The notes: generated by a model from the sequence alone, not told the origin. Counted from the first letter of the stretch, positions 23,395 through 31,878 are shown. The stretch is DNA of 49,701 nucleotides from Pedobacter sp. UBA4863 (GCF_002399615.1 NZ_DHDZ01000017.1:1-49701), one strand, 5' to 3'. Program-made: numbers and translations.

Positions 23395-25287
23395 TTAGCG
23401 CTTATTTAAGTTTTCTAGTAAAAACAGTTCTAAAGCTGCATAAGATTTTTTTCTTGCTTCTTCTCTATTGAGTACCGATCTGCTGTCTTCCTTTTCTAAA
23501 TAAGTTACGGGCTTGCCTAATTTTTTCAACTCTTTAACAAACTGCACCGCATCATTGCCATTAATACGTGGGTCTTTAGGGTTTTGAGTTATAAACAAAG
23601 GGATTTTAACTTTACCTGCATGGAATACTGGCGAAGCTTGTCGCATATACTCCGCATCTTTATCTGGGTTTCCAACCACTTCGTAATACATCTGTAGCTT
23701 AGAGGTTAAAAAAGGCGGAATGGCTTTAAGGTAGCTAAAAAGATTAAGTATGCCGGTATTGGCTGCAGCGCATTTATACATTTTTGAATTAGCAATTGCA
23801 TTATTTATGGCAATTAGTCCACCAAAACCATTACCGTAAATGGCTACCCTTTGTGGGTCGGCTATTTTCTGGTCGATAAGCCATTTTACACCGGCATCTA
23901 CATCTTGCTGTATTTTTAGTCCCCACTCCTTAAATCCGGCAGCGTAAAACTCTTTCCCATAACCTGTAGATCCACGGTAGTTTACCTGTAATACCGCATA
24001 GCCTCTATTTGCTAAAAATTGCACATCGGCATTAAAGCCCCATACGTTACGCTGGCCTGGCCCGTTATGTGGCATTACCACCACTGGAAGGTTTTTAGGT
24101 TTTACGCCCAAAGGTAACGTGAGATAACCATTAATTTTAAAACCATCGGCCGTGATGTAACTAATGGGTTTCATTTCGCACATTTCTTCTTCTTTTATCG
24201 AAGAGTTGATATCGCTCAGCTTCTTTAAAGAATTATTTTTGGCATAGTACAAATAGTAAGCTCCTGGACTACGGCCGGTAAAAGTTCGAATGATAAAAAG
24301 CTGTTCGTTCTTGTCTTGATGGATAATTCTAGATTCGGCTTCTGGAATTAACTTTTCGAGTTTGTGGTAAAGTTTTTTAGATTCTTCATCGAGGTAGTGC
24401 TTCTCTTTTTTCCATGTTTCATAGATCACAAAATCCATTTTGCCACGGCGTTTAGAATATTGTGCCTCTACTACATTTAGGGTATCATTACTAAATAGTA
24501 CACTTTTCTCTTTACCATTGGTACAATCTATCTCTACTAAAGCATTTTTATCTCTATTTACATTAGAAATGGCATAAAACGTATTTGGGTCTTGCTCAGC
24601 AAAAGCAACTGGTTGTAGTGTAGTTTTAAAATTATTGGTAATAATTTTCTGGAACGGTTTATTTTCGTTTTCCCTATACCAAACAGATTCGTTTACTCCG
24701 TCGGTAGAAATGGCCATACGTAATTTACCTTTGCTATCGGTAAGCCAATTGGTAAAATTACCCGGATTTTTTGCGGCAATAGTCATTTTACCGTCTCTCA
24801 CATTTAATCGGTAAACGTCAAAAATGGTAGAATCTCTTTTATTGCTAGTTACCAACAAAAACTTATCGTCTATCAATTGATCTTCTAACAGCCTAATTTT
24901 ACTCTTTGCATCTGCATTTAAAAGACGTTCGTCGGTACCATCCTTGTTCACAATGTACAAATCTGTTTGAAACCTACTGCCTTCTTTTTCTTTGTAGTAA
25001 AGAATTTCTTGGTTACTTACCCAATAATAAAAACTAATGTTACGTTCTTCGAGCTTTGAAATCTTGGTCTGGGTGCCATGCTCTAAATCTTCCACTATTA
25101 AATATTGGTTTTTATCTATAATTGTAAGGTAAGAAAGGTATTTGCCATTAGGCGATAATCGATAAATTGCCTTATCCTGTGTTTTAAAAAAATCGTTAAC
25201 AGGTATTTCCCTTACTTTCTGTTCCTTATTACAGGCAAAGCACGCCACCGTTACCAACAACCATACGTATTTTCTCACTCCAATCAT
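23395..25287 (-). CDS. S9 prolyl-oligopeptidase-like lipoprotein, catalytic Ser and His missing
   Basis: The 630-residue protein has the plan of S9 peptidases: an N-terminal beta-propeller region (about 40-370) and a C-terminal alpha/beta hydrolase (about 380-625). The fold is clear from LPVVVMPHNGPGQRNVWGF, YAVLQVNYRGSTGYGKEFY and DPQRVAIYGNGFGG. The nucleophile motif GxSxGG reads GNGFGG, with Gly about residue 487 in place of Ser. The His region usually reading DEGHG is KEDSRSVLNR. The Asp in NPKDPRING (about 572) is kept. An N-terminal hydrophobic stretch ending ACFACNKE suggests a lipoprotein. It is the first gene of the kinase/regulator operon. Confidence 0.88.
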   Translation of the reverse strand: MIGVRKYVWLLVTVACFACNKEQKVREIPVNDFFKTQDKAIYRLSPNGKYLSYLTIIDKNQYLIVEDLEHGTQTKISKLEERNISFYYWVSNQEILYYKEKEGSRFQTDLYIVNKDGTDERLLNADAKSKIRLLEDQLIDDKFLLVTSNKRDSTIFDVYRLNVRDGKMTIAAKNPGNFTNWLTDSKGKLRMAISTDGVNESVWYRENENKPFQKIITNNFKTTLQPVAFAEQDPNTFYAISNVNRDKNALVEIDCTNGKEKSVLFSNDTLNVVEAQYSKRRGKMDFVIYETWKKEKHYLDEESKKLYHKLEKLIPEAESRIIHQDKNEQLFIIRTFTGRSPGAYYLYYAKNNSLKKLSDINSSIKEEEMCEMKPISYITADGFKINGYLTLPLGVKPKNLPVVVMPHNGPGQRNVWGFNADVQFLANRGYAVLQVNYRGSTGYGKEFYAAGFKEWGLKIQQDVDAGVKWLIDQKIADPQRVAIYGNGFGGLIAINNAIANSKMYKCAAANTGILNLFSYLKAIPPFLTSKLQMYYEVVGNPDKDAEYMRQASPVFHAGKVKIPLFITQNPKDPRINGNDAVQFVKELKKLGKPVTYLEKEDSRSVLNREEARKKSYAALELFLLENLNKR

Positions 25288-25508
25288 TATATCACAAAAT
25301 TACATAACGCTCTTATGGCTATGTTATAAGCATTAACATTGTTACTTACTTTAAATAGTTAACATCTAAATAAAACAAAATTTTGGCACTTAGTAAAAAA
25401 AACTAGCGTAACATTTAAAATACAGTTTACCAGCAAAGCGTTATTTTATATTAGCTACCTAATTATACTTTAAAAATTTTAATTTTAACAATTAGTGAAA
25501 GAACAATA

Positions 25509-27317
25509 ATGAACCGTTTTTTATTTCTTATTCTCATTTGTTGCTTAGTTGTTAAACTTAAGGCCCAAGAGCAGGTTGATGAGGCTTTGGCCTATCAATA
25601 CTACCAACAAGCCGATTACGAAAAGGCGGCGTTATTGCTTGAAAAAATCTTTAACAAAACAAGAAACGACAGCTACTTTGAGCTTTATTACACTTCGTTG
25701 CTTAAAATAAAAAAGTATGACGAAGCGGAAACTCTAGTAAAAAAACTAATGAGGCAATTCCCTCAAAAACTAAACTATCAGATTGCATTGGGCAGAGTTT
25801 ATCAGGAAAATGGTAAAACTGCCGAAGCCAATAAAATTTACACTGCTGCCATACAAAGCGCACCTAAAAACGAATTTCAGTTTAGGGAGCTGGCCAATTC
25901 TTTCTATAGATTTGAGGCTTACGATATGGCGGCAAATGCCTTTTTACAGGGCAGGAAAATTTTGGGAGACGAACAGCTTTTTACTTTCGAACTATTAAGC
26001 ATCTATCGTTTTAGGAAAGACAAGCCCGCCTTAATTAACGAATACCTTAACGCCTTGTCCGTTCATCCTCAGTTAATGTCTCAAGCACAAAGTGTATTGG
26101 CCAATTTGTTCGACACCAATAACGATTATCAGCTGCTACAATTTGCATTGTTAAAAAAAATACAGAAAGAACCCCAAAACGAACTATTTACCGAATTATT
26201 AATTTGGCAATACATACAGCAGCAAGAATACGAAATGGCCCTACGCCAACTCATAGCACAAGACCGCCGTACCAAAACTACTGCAAATTTGGTTTTTAAT
26301 ACTGCCAATACTTTTGTTGCCAACAAGGCATTTGCTACGGCGGTTAAAGCTTATGAATACCTGCTGGCCAAAGGTCCAACACATGAGCTTTACCTTCCTG
26401 CTAAAATACAGCTAATTAATACTAAGTATGAATTGGCCATGCAAGGTAAAATAGATCAAATAGCCATTAAAGCATTGGCCGACGAATTTTCTCAAGTAAT
26501 TGCCGAATATGGGATTAGCGGACAAACTGTGTTTGCGTTAAAAAAGCTATCTTATCTACAAGCTTATTACCTAAATAATTTGCCCGAAGCCGAAAAAACC
26601 TTAGAACAGGCTTTAAAAATTACAGGCTTGCCCGCTACAGAAATTGGACAGTTAAAAATAGATTTAGGCGACATTTATGTTTTAAATAAACAGCCTTGGG
26701 AAGCCGTACTTATTTACGAACAGGTGGCCAAACAATATGAAAATTTGTCAATTGCCAGCGATGCCCGTTTCCGTTCGGCAAGGCTATCGTTTTACCAGGG
26801 TAACTTTAAATTTGCAAAATCGCAAGCCGATGTGCTAAAAGCCTCTACTTCGCAGTTAATGGCCAACGATGCCATTAATCTTAGCCTACTAATTTCTGAC
26901 AATCTACAAACCAAAAACGACAGTTTAGCTCTAATGATGTATGCCGATGCCGAGATGCTCCAGTTTGTTAACAATCCTATAGGAGCGTTAAAAAAATTAG
27001 ACAGCATTTCCATTACTTTTCCAAACAATAGCTTAGCCGATGATATTTTAATGGCCAAGGCTAAGATTTTTATCAAAGAAAATGATTTCGTTAAAGCCGA
27101 AGAAAACTTAAAGCAGCTAATTGTTACCTACACTAATAGTATTTGGATAGATGATGCCATTTTTATATTGGCCGGTTTATACGAGCACAAACTGAACAAT
27201 ACCGTTGAGGCTAGAAAGCTGTACCAACAATTAATTACCGATTTTCCGGGCAGCATGCTTACCACCGAAGCCAGAAAAAGATATCGGAATATCCGCGGAG
27301 ATAATACAGGTACTTAA
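25509..27317 (+). CDS. Secreted tetratricopeptide-repeat protein
   Basis: The 602-residue protein has a signal peptide (about residues 3-19, ending KLKA before QEQ). Many TPR-like helix pairs follow along its length, for example QADYEKAALLLEKIF, KKYDEAETLVKKLMRQFPQ, NNLPEAEKTLEQALKITG, VKAEENLKQLIVTYTNS and NTVEARKLYQQLITDFPGS. It has no enzymatic domain. It is likely periplasmic or outer-membrane associated and acts as a scaffold. It is transcribed divergently from the S9-like/kinase operon and is followed at once by DUF4286, whose promoter box overlaps its stop region. Confidence 0.9.
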   Translation: MNRFLFLILICCLVVKLKAQEQVDEALAYQYYQQADYEKAALLLEKIFNKTRNDSYFELYYTSLLKIKKYDEAETLVKKLMRQFPQKLNYQIALGRVYQENGKTAEANKIYTAAIQSAPKNEFQFRELANSFYRFEAYDMAANAFLQGRKILGDEQLFTFELLSIYRFRKDKPALINEYLNALSVHPQLMSQAQSVLANLFDTNNDYQLLQFALLKKIQKEPQNELFTELLIWQYIQQQEYEMALRQLIAQDRRTKTTANLVFNTANTFVANKAFATAVKAYEYLLAKGPTHELYLPAKIQLINTKYELAMQGKIDQIAIKALADEFSQVIAEYGISGQTVFALKKLSYLQAYYLNNLPEAEKTLEQALKITGLPATEIGQLKIDLGDIYVLNKQPWEAVLIYEQVAKQYENLSIASDARFRSARLSFYQGNFKFAKSQADVLKASTSQLMANDAINLSLLISDNLQTKNDSLALMMYADAEMLQFVNNPIGALKKLDSISITFPNNSLADDILMAKAKIFIKENDFVKAEENLKQLIVTYTNSIWIDDAIFILAGLYEHKLNNTVEARKLYQQLITDFPGSMLTTEARKRYRNIRGDNTGT

Positions 27318-27319
27318 TG

Positions 27320-27327
27320 TATCTTTG
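27320..27327 (+). promoter_or_regulatory. -7 promoter box of the DUF4286 gene
   Basis: TATCTTTG fits TAnnTTTG exactly, 2 bases after the TPR stop codon and 4 bases before the preferred ATG at 27332. The spacing would give a nearly leaderless message. Read-through from the TPR gene is also likely. Confidence 0.45.
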
Positions 27328-27331
27328 CAAC

Positions 27332-27634
27332 ATGTTATTATACAACGTAACCGTAATTATGGAAGAACCCATTGCTGCCGATTGGCTACAATGGATGAAA
27401 ACAACGCAAATCCCAACGGTGATGGCAACAGACTGTTTTGTTTCTTACCGACTTTTAAAGATTATGGATTCGCCAAACGAAGGCCTAAGCTATTGTGTGC
27501 AGTTTATTTCGGAAAACGAAGCTAAACATGAAGAATTTAGAAATTTGCACGAACAGCAATTTACGGCCGAAATGTACACTAAATATCCAAATCAATTGGT
27601 TTCGTTTAGTACATTAATGGAATTTGTAGGATAA
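27332..27634 (+). CDS. DUF4286 family protein
   Basis: The product is a 100-residue cytoplasmic protein of the DUF4286 family, widespread in Bacteroidota and of unknown function. The fold looks like a ferredoxin-like dimeric alpha/beta barrel: LLYNVTVIMEEPIAADWLQWM, then CFVSYRLLKIMD, then LSYCVQFISENEAKHEEF, ending YPNQLVSFSTLMEFVG. The ATG at 27332 is chosen over an upstream alternative at 27317 because MLLYNVTV is the usual family opening. Confidence 0.8.
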   Translation: MLLYNVTVIMEEPIAADWLQWMKTTQIPTVMATDCFVSYRLLKIMDSPNEGLSYCVQFISENEAKHEEFRNLHEQQFTAEMYTKYPNQLVSFSTLMEFVG

Positions 27635-27658
27635 ATTCTATCACGATAAAAAAACACA

Positions 27659-28213
27659 ATGACTTTTACCGCCACGCCAATAAAAGACCTTTTTGTAATA
27701 GAACCTAAATTATGGAAAGACAGCAGAGGTTATTTTTACGAAAGTTTTAGCCAGAAAGCCTTTGCCGAAGCTGGTATTAACGCAACCTTTGTGCAAGACA
27801 ATCAATCTTTTTCGCAAAAAGGGACATTAAGGGGGCTACATGCACAAGCAGCGCCATTTGCGCAAGGTAAATTAGTTAGGGTAATACAAGGCGCTGTGGT
27901 AGATATTGTTGTTGATATTAGAAAGAACTCCGCCACTTACGGGCAACATTTTGCGGTGGAGTTAAGCGGCGAAAACCATAAGCAACTTTGGGTACCCCCA
28001 GGCTTTTTGCATGGCTTTTTAACCTTAACAGATGATACCATTTTTACCTACAAGGTAACCAATTATTATGACAAAGATTCGGAAATTGGTGTAATTTGGA
28101 ACGACCCCATATTAAATATTGATTGGGCAGCTTACTTAGACCCCAGCGAGTTTTTACTATCGGATAAAGATCTGGTACTAAACGATTTTAGCTCATTAAA
28201 ATCTCCGTTTTAA
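27659..28213 (+). CDS. rfbC: dTDP-4-dehydrorhamnose 3,5-epimerase
   Basis: RfbC (RmlC) epimerises dTDP-4-keto-6-deoxy-D-glucose in dTDP-L-rhamnose synthesis. The 184-residue cupin has the family elements DSRGYFYESFSQKAFAEAG, QDNQSFSQKGTLRGLHAQ (catalytic His about residue 61), GKLVRVIQGAVVDIVVDIRKNS, LWVPPGFLHGFLTLTDDT and FTYKVTNYYDKDSEIGVIWNDP. The motif RGLHAQ differs from the usual RGLHFQ or RGLHYQ. No rfbA, rfbB or rfbD genes are nearby, so the partner genes must be elsewhere, or a related 3,5-epimerase activity is meant. Confidence 0.92.
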   Translation: MTFTATPIKDLFVIEPKLWKDSRGYFYESFSQKAFAEAGINATFVQDNQSFSQKGTLRGLHAQAAPFAQGKLVRVIQGAVVDIVVDIRKNSATYGQHFAVELSGENHKQLWVPPGFLHGFLTLTDDTIFTYKVTNYYDKDSEIGVIWNDPILNIDWAAYLDPSEFLLSDKDLVLNDFSSLKSPF

Positions 28214-28310
28214 ATAATTGTACCGCCATCGAACGTATGTGAGAAATCTATGAACTAAGCACTTCTAATTCACAGACTTCTCCTCGTTCCTCGTCGAAAT
28301 GATGGCGCAA
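28214..28310. repeat. Imperfect hairpin repeat between convergent rfbC and OmpA-like genes
   Basis: GCCATC (28225-28230) pairs with GATGGC (28301-28306), and AATTG and CAATT words flank the two arms. Inside, GAGAAATCT and AGACTTCTC form a second imperfect stem, and a TCGTTCCTCGTCGAAATGA segment follows. This looks like a dispersed intergenic element that may also stop both convergent genes. Confidence 0.5.
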
Positions 28311-29153
28311 TTACTGCTTAATCAAATTATACAGTTCATCCAATTTTGGCGAAAGCACAATTTCAATTCTACGGTTTTTACTTCTTCCATCTGCGTTAGC
28401 ATTATCTGCCAAAGGCTGAAACTCCCCTTTTCCGGTAGCTGTCATTCTTACGCTCTCTACTTTTTGTTCATCTGTTAAAAAACGAACTACCGAGGTAGAA
28501 CGCAATACACTTAAATCCCAGTTATCTTTAATTTGTCCTAAATTGCTAATACGTTGCGAATCGGTATGGCCTTCTACTGCAATATTAATATCGGGCTGTT
28601 GCTTTAAAACCTGTGCCAATTGCGTTAAGGCTTGCTTGCCTTTTTCATCAATAATGATACTTCCCGATGGAAACAACAGCTTATCAGTTAACGAAACATA
28701 AACTTTACCGTCTTTTACCTCAACAGTTAAGCCACTTTTTGTAAAGCCCAACAATGCCTCTTGTAATTTTTCTCTTAACTTATTGGTAGCCTCATCGCGT
28801 TTACGCAACACTTCTTCTACTTCTTTTAGGCGTTGCTCTCTTTTAGCCAAATCGCCAGTTAACTTATTAATTTCCGAAGAGCTATTACTTCTCAGTTTTG
28901 TATAATTTGCATCTAAGTCGCTATATCTTTCGTTAAGCACAGCCAATTTACTATTCAACTCGGCGGTATCTGCTTGTAAACGTTTAATACGTTGCGCTAA
29001 GCTTTCATTGTTCAACTGCGATTCGTTCCAGCCCATATTTAATGAATCTTGCTTAGCCAAAAGAGATTTATAGCGCTTTGTAGAAAGCACCACGCAAGAG
29101 CTTAATGTGGCTGCCAATAAGAATAATGCTATAAAAAGGTTGAATTTCTTCAT
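28311..29153 (-). CDS. OmpA-family outer-membrane lipoprotein with coiled coil
   Basis: The 280-residue protein has a lipoprotein signal (LFLLAATLSSC, Cys about residue 20). A long coiled coil follows (about residues 30-135, rich in Leu, Glu and Lys heptads). The C-terminal OmpA/MotB domain (about 160-275) contains LLFPSGSIIIDEKGKQALTQLAQVL, VEGHTDSQRISN and GKGEFQPLADNANADGRSKNRRIEIVL. This domain binds peptidoglycan through diaminopimelate. The protein should tether the outer membrane to the wall. It is convergent with rfbC and follows the DUF2461 gene by about 20 bases. Confidence 0.92.
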   Translation of the reverse strand: MKKFNLFIALFLLAATLSSCVVLSTKRYKSLLAKQDSLNMGWNESQLNNESLAQRIKRLQADTAELNSKLAVLNERYSDLDANYTKLRSNSSSEINKLTGDLAKREQRLKEVEEVLRKRDEATNKLREKLQEALLGFTKSGLTVEVKDGKVYVSLTDKLLFPSGSIIIDEKGKQALTQLAQVLKQQPDINIAVEGHTDSQRISNLGQIKDNWDLSVLRSTSVVRFLTDEQKVESVRMTATGKGEFQPLADNANADGRSKNRRIEIVLSPKLDELYNLIKQ

Positions 29154-29172
29154 GTGTGTGTCTAATTTTTAT

Positions 29173-29835
29173 TTAATGATTAACTGCTTTACGCAAAAAT
29201 AAGATGAAAGGCTGAATAGTTTTAAAAGCATTCACCAACTTTTCAACGATATTTTTTTCATAAAATTCTTTTTCATTTAAAGGATAGATAGAAATAAAGC
29301 TTTTCAGTTTTAGGTAATCAATCATCGGATGATCAATTTCGTAGCCTTTTGGTGCTTTCTTCAACGTATCTTCGGTGCTTAGCGAAAAAACAGCTCGATA
29401 TGTTTTATCGTTTATTATCGTTAAAAATTCTTCGCCGCTATAGTCTAATTCTTCTCTTATGCTTTTAAGAACCTTGCTTTCGGGCATCCAAAAACCTGCG
29501 CCAAAAAAACAATTCCCGGGTTCTAGATGCAGGTAGTAACTTGGAGTAGTTGGACCATAACCTTTTACGTCAAAAGCTATTCCATAGTTTTTCTTGTATG
29601 GTGCTTTATTAGGGCTAAAGCGGATATCCCTATAAATCCTCAACAAACATTTCTTGGGCGCTGTATCTGCAGAAAAAGATGGATCTATAGCCGAAAACTC
29701 CTTAATTAATGGTGCAATAAACGTAAATAAATCGTTCTTGGCGTTTTCGTACAAATGTTTGTTTTTTGCAAACCATTCCCTATTATTATTTGCTGTCAAT
29801 TCTCTAAGAAAATCGAATGTTGATTTTTTAAGCAT
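29173..29835 (-). CDS. DUF2461/TIGR02453 family protein
   Basis: This is a 220-residue cytoplasmic protein of the DUF2461 (TIGR02453) family. The family signature is plain: FDFLRELTANNNREWFAKNKHLYENAKNDL, then RIYRDIRFSPNKAPYKKNYGIAF (about residues 67-89), then YYLHLEPGNCFFGAGFW (about 101-117). Function is unknown. It precedes the OmpA-like gene on the same strand by only 19 bases, and the two may share a message. Confidence 0.88.
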   Translation of the reverse strand: MLKKSTFDFLRELTANNNREWFAKNKHLYENAKNDLFTFIAPLIKEFSAIDPSFSADTAPKKCLLRIYRDIRFSPNKAPYKKNYGIAFDVKGYGPTTPSYYLHLEPGNCFFGAGFWMPESKVLKSIREELDYSGEEFLTIINDKTYRAVFSLSTEDTLKKAPKGYEIDHPMIDYLKLKSFISIYPLNEKEFYEKNIVEKLVNAFKTIQPFILFLRKAVNH

Positions 29836-29910
29836 AACAAAATCTTACAAATGGCAATTTTAGCCAATGTAGCAATAATATATCTTTTAATAAAAAACTG
29901 AGATTTGCAA

Positions 29911-30156
29911 TTAGGCTACTTTGGTCGTATTTTTTTTACGGTATTTTAGGTACCATAGCGCACCTACACATGTAAATAACAAGTAAGGAATAGCCAACAA
30001 ATATAAAATACCCGTATTTAAACCTGTACCTTGGGTGTTTCCATTTTTTACCGACATCTCGGCATTTGCAGAACACATAGAACATTGGGCTTGTGCTTTG
30101 GGCTGCATAGCTACCATTATGGTAAAGAAAAGCAATATGGCCAATACTTTTTTCAT
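29911..30156 (-). CDS. Small exported CxxC membrane protein at the end of the cta operon
   Basis: The 81-residue protein has a signal peptide (KKVLAILLFFTIMVAMQPKAQA) and then a mature N-terminus reading QCSMCSANAEMS, a CxxC motif outside the membrane. It continues with a single membrane helix (about residues 50-70, LYLLAIPYLLFTCVGALWYL) and a basic tail. I do not know a named family. It is the last gene of the oxidase-assembly operon, 36 bases after the DUF420 gene. A role in copper or thiol handling for the oxidase is inferred from the motif and place only. Confidence 0.7.
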   Translation of the reverse strand: MKKVLAILLFFTIMVAMQPKAQAQCSMCSANAEMSVKNGNTQGTGLNTGILYLLAIPYLLFTCVGALWYLKYRKKNTTKVA

Positions 30157-30192
30157 TGTATAAAGGTAAGTTACTTAATAGCTATTTACAAT

Positions 30193-30738
30193 TTAATGTG
30201 TATAATATGGCGATATCATGAGATAAACTACCACGCCCGTTACGGCTACATACAACCACAATGGAAAGGCAATTTTGGCGATTTTACGATGTTTGTCAAA
30301 CCGTTGCGCCAATGCCCTAACATAGGTAACCAACACCAAGGGAATAATTACAATAGAGAGGCAAATATGTGTAATGAGTATGAAGTAATAAGCATATCTG
30401 ATAGCTCCTTCACCGCCAAATTTGGTAGAATCTGATGTCATGTGGTAAGCCACGTACATCCCTAAAAACAATACCGACAAAACAACAGCAAACTTCATTA
30501 ACCCCTCGTGCAACGAACGTTTACCATTTTTAATAGCCCAAAATGCAGTAACAAGAACTATGGCAGTTAAACCATTTATAGAGGCATATATCGGAGGCAG
30601 GAAACCTAAAGGCTCAACATCGTAACCTAACTTTCTTAAATTAACGCCAAATAAGGCCGCTACTACTAAAGGAATTGTTATCGAAAGTATCCAAATCCAT
30701 TTATTATATTTCTGTTCTACTGCGTTTTTCATTTGCAT
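30193..30738 (-). CDS. DUF420 family membrane protein (CtaM-like)
   Basis: The 181-residue integral membrane protein has five predicted helices and matches the DUF420 family, of which Staphylococcus/Bacillus CtaM is needed to assemble heme-copper oxidases. Conserved residues lie in LPPIYASINGLTAIVLVTAFWAIKNGKRSLHEGLMKFAV (about 48-86), with His in MYVAYHMTSDS and in ILITHICLSIVIIPLVLVTYVRAL (about 121-144). It stands between the Sco-like gene and the small CxxC gene, as expected for an oxidase-assembly factor. A second ATG six bases later (30732) is an equally possible start. Confidence 0.85.
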   Translation of the reverse strand: MQMKNAVEQKYNKWIWILSITIPLVVAALFGVNLRKLGYDVEPLGFLPPIYASINGLTAIVLVTAFWAIKNGKRSLHEGLMKFAVVLSVLFLGMYVAYHMTSDSTKFGGEGAIRYAYYFILITHICLSIVIIPLVLVTYVRALAQRFDKHRKIAKIAFPLWLYVAVTGVVVYLMISPYYTH

Positions 30739-30762
30739 TAATGTTGATTGCTTACGTCCTAA

Positions 30763-31479
30763 TTATCTTCCGTCTTTTATATTTCTCAGCTCTTCGGCAA
30801 TTAAAACCTTAATCTCATCATCAAGTTTAGAAAGTGCTTCTTTATTGCTTGCTTCATAAAACCCTCTAATCCTATGCTTCGTATCTAACAATACTATTTT
30901 ATCACTGTAAATAATCTTACGTTCGGTAGCTGTGCTTTGGTTTATGGCATCGAGTAAAAGCGAGTGTTTTACCAGCTTATTAATCATAGTGGTGTCTCCC
31001 GACAATAAATCCCATTTATTGGGTGCTGCATTTATCTGTTTCGAAAATGCAGCTAATGTAGCTTGGTCGTCTAATTCGTCAACACTTACGCTGGCCAAAT
31101 GTACCATTGTATTTTTTTGATATAGTTTATTAAACCCTTGCATGGTTTTAATTGCCATTTTAGCACCTTCAGATTTAACATTGGTGTAGAAGAGGTTTAA
31201 TACCACTACTTTCCCTTGCCAGCTTGCTAAGGTTACTGTATCGCCATTTTGGTTTTGAAGCTCAAAATGATCAACTATGTGGTAAATGGTATCTGCAACT
31301 TTTTTCCCTTTTACAGAATGAAAAGTTCCAGAAAGCGTTTTAGGCCCAAAAAAAGGCAATGGCCTGTACCTGTTTTTACCCTGATCCTGTAGTAAATAAT
31401 ATAAAAATCCTGGCACGAGTAATATCGTTGCCAGGATTAATATTTTATAAATCTTTTTATTATTAGAACTTGCGTTCAT
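30763..31479 (-). CDS. SCO1/SenC-like thioredoxin-fold protein without the copper-binding CxxxC
   Basis: The 238-residue membrane-anchored protein has one helix at about residues 11-30 and a periplasmic thioredoxin-fold domain like Sco copper chaperones (HFELQNQNGDTVTLASWQGKVVVLNLFYTN, then SVDELDDQATLAAFSKQI, then DKIVLLDTKHRIRGFYEAS). In Sco proteins the strand is followed by TxCPxxCP, whose two cysteines bind copper. Here the same place reads YTNVKSEGAK (about 98-107) with no Cys. KHSLLLDAIN may stand for the His region. It lies in the usual place for Sco, after subunit IV, but cannot bind copper in the usual way. Confidence 0.82.
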   Translation of the reverse strand: MNASSNNKKIYKILILATILLVPGFLYYLLQDQGKNRYRPLPFFGPKTLSGTFHSVKGKKVADTIYHIVDHFELQNQNGDTVTLASWQGKVVVLNLFYTNVKSEGAKMAIKTMQGFNKLYQKNTMVHLASVSVDELDDQATLAAFSKQINAAPNKWDLLSGDTTMINKLVKHSLLLDAINQSTATERKIIYSDKIVLLDTKHRIRGFYEASNKEALSKLDDEIKVLIAEELRNIKDGR

Positions 31480-31481
31480 TA

Positions 31482-31853
31482 TTATTTGTTTGGATATATC
31501 GGATGCTCATGAAGGTGTGTTGACAAGAAATCTCCTTCTATCAACATCAATACAATGAAATAAACAATAAATATAAACACTATTGAACAAGTAATAATAA
31601 AGCTCTTTTTTTCAAATTTTAAGTGCATAAAGAATGCAACGATGTAGTATGCTTTAATTAAAGTAAGTACAACGTAAAATGCATAAAGTGCTGGTCCTTT
31701 AGTTACTATTTGCCAATGGTGTACAAAGCCCAAAGCCACTAAAAACTCTATGGCCGTAATAAATAAAAGAATACCAAATACTTGCCAAATGCGCTTAACT
31801 CCCATGCCTTCGCCATGTGCGTGAGCATCTAATGTATGATCGTGATGTGCCAT
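31482..31853 (-). CDS. Cytochrome c oxidase subunit IV family protein
   Basis: The 123-residue membrane protein has three helices (about residues 22-42, 51-71 and 82-102) of the prokaryotic COX4 type. It includes WQVFGILLFITAIEFLVALG and the conserved KAYYIVAFFMHLKFE. The N-terminus is rich in His (AHHDHTLDAHAHGEG) and another His pair lies near the end (HLHEHP). It would stabilise the aa3 oxidase core. It is followed directly by the Sco-like gene (2 bases) and preceded by subunit III (25 bases). Confidence 0.85.
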   Translation of the reverse strand: MAHHDHTLDAHAHGEGMGVKRIWQVFGILLFITAIEFLVALGFVHHWQIVTKGPALYAFYVVLTLIKAYYIVAFFMHLKFEKKSFIITCSIVFIFIVYFIVLMLIEGDFLSTHLHEHPIYPNK

Positions 31854-31878
31854 TATCTTAAATAAATATTATCTGTAA

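Noticed and set aside
23395..25287. Active dipeptidyl peptidase or prolyl oligopeptidase
   Set aside because: The fold is right, but the Ser of GxSxGG is Gly and no His is found in the expected loop, so an active peptidase call is not supported.
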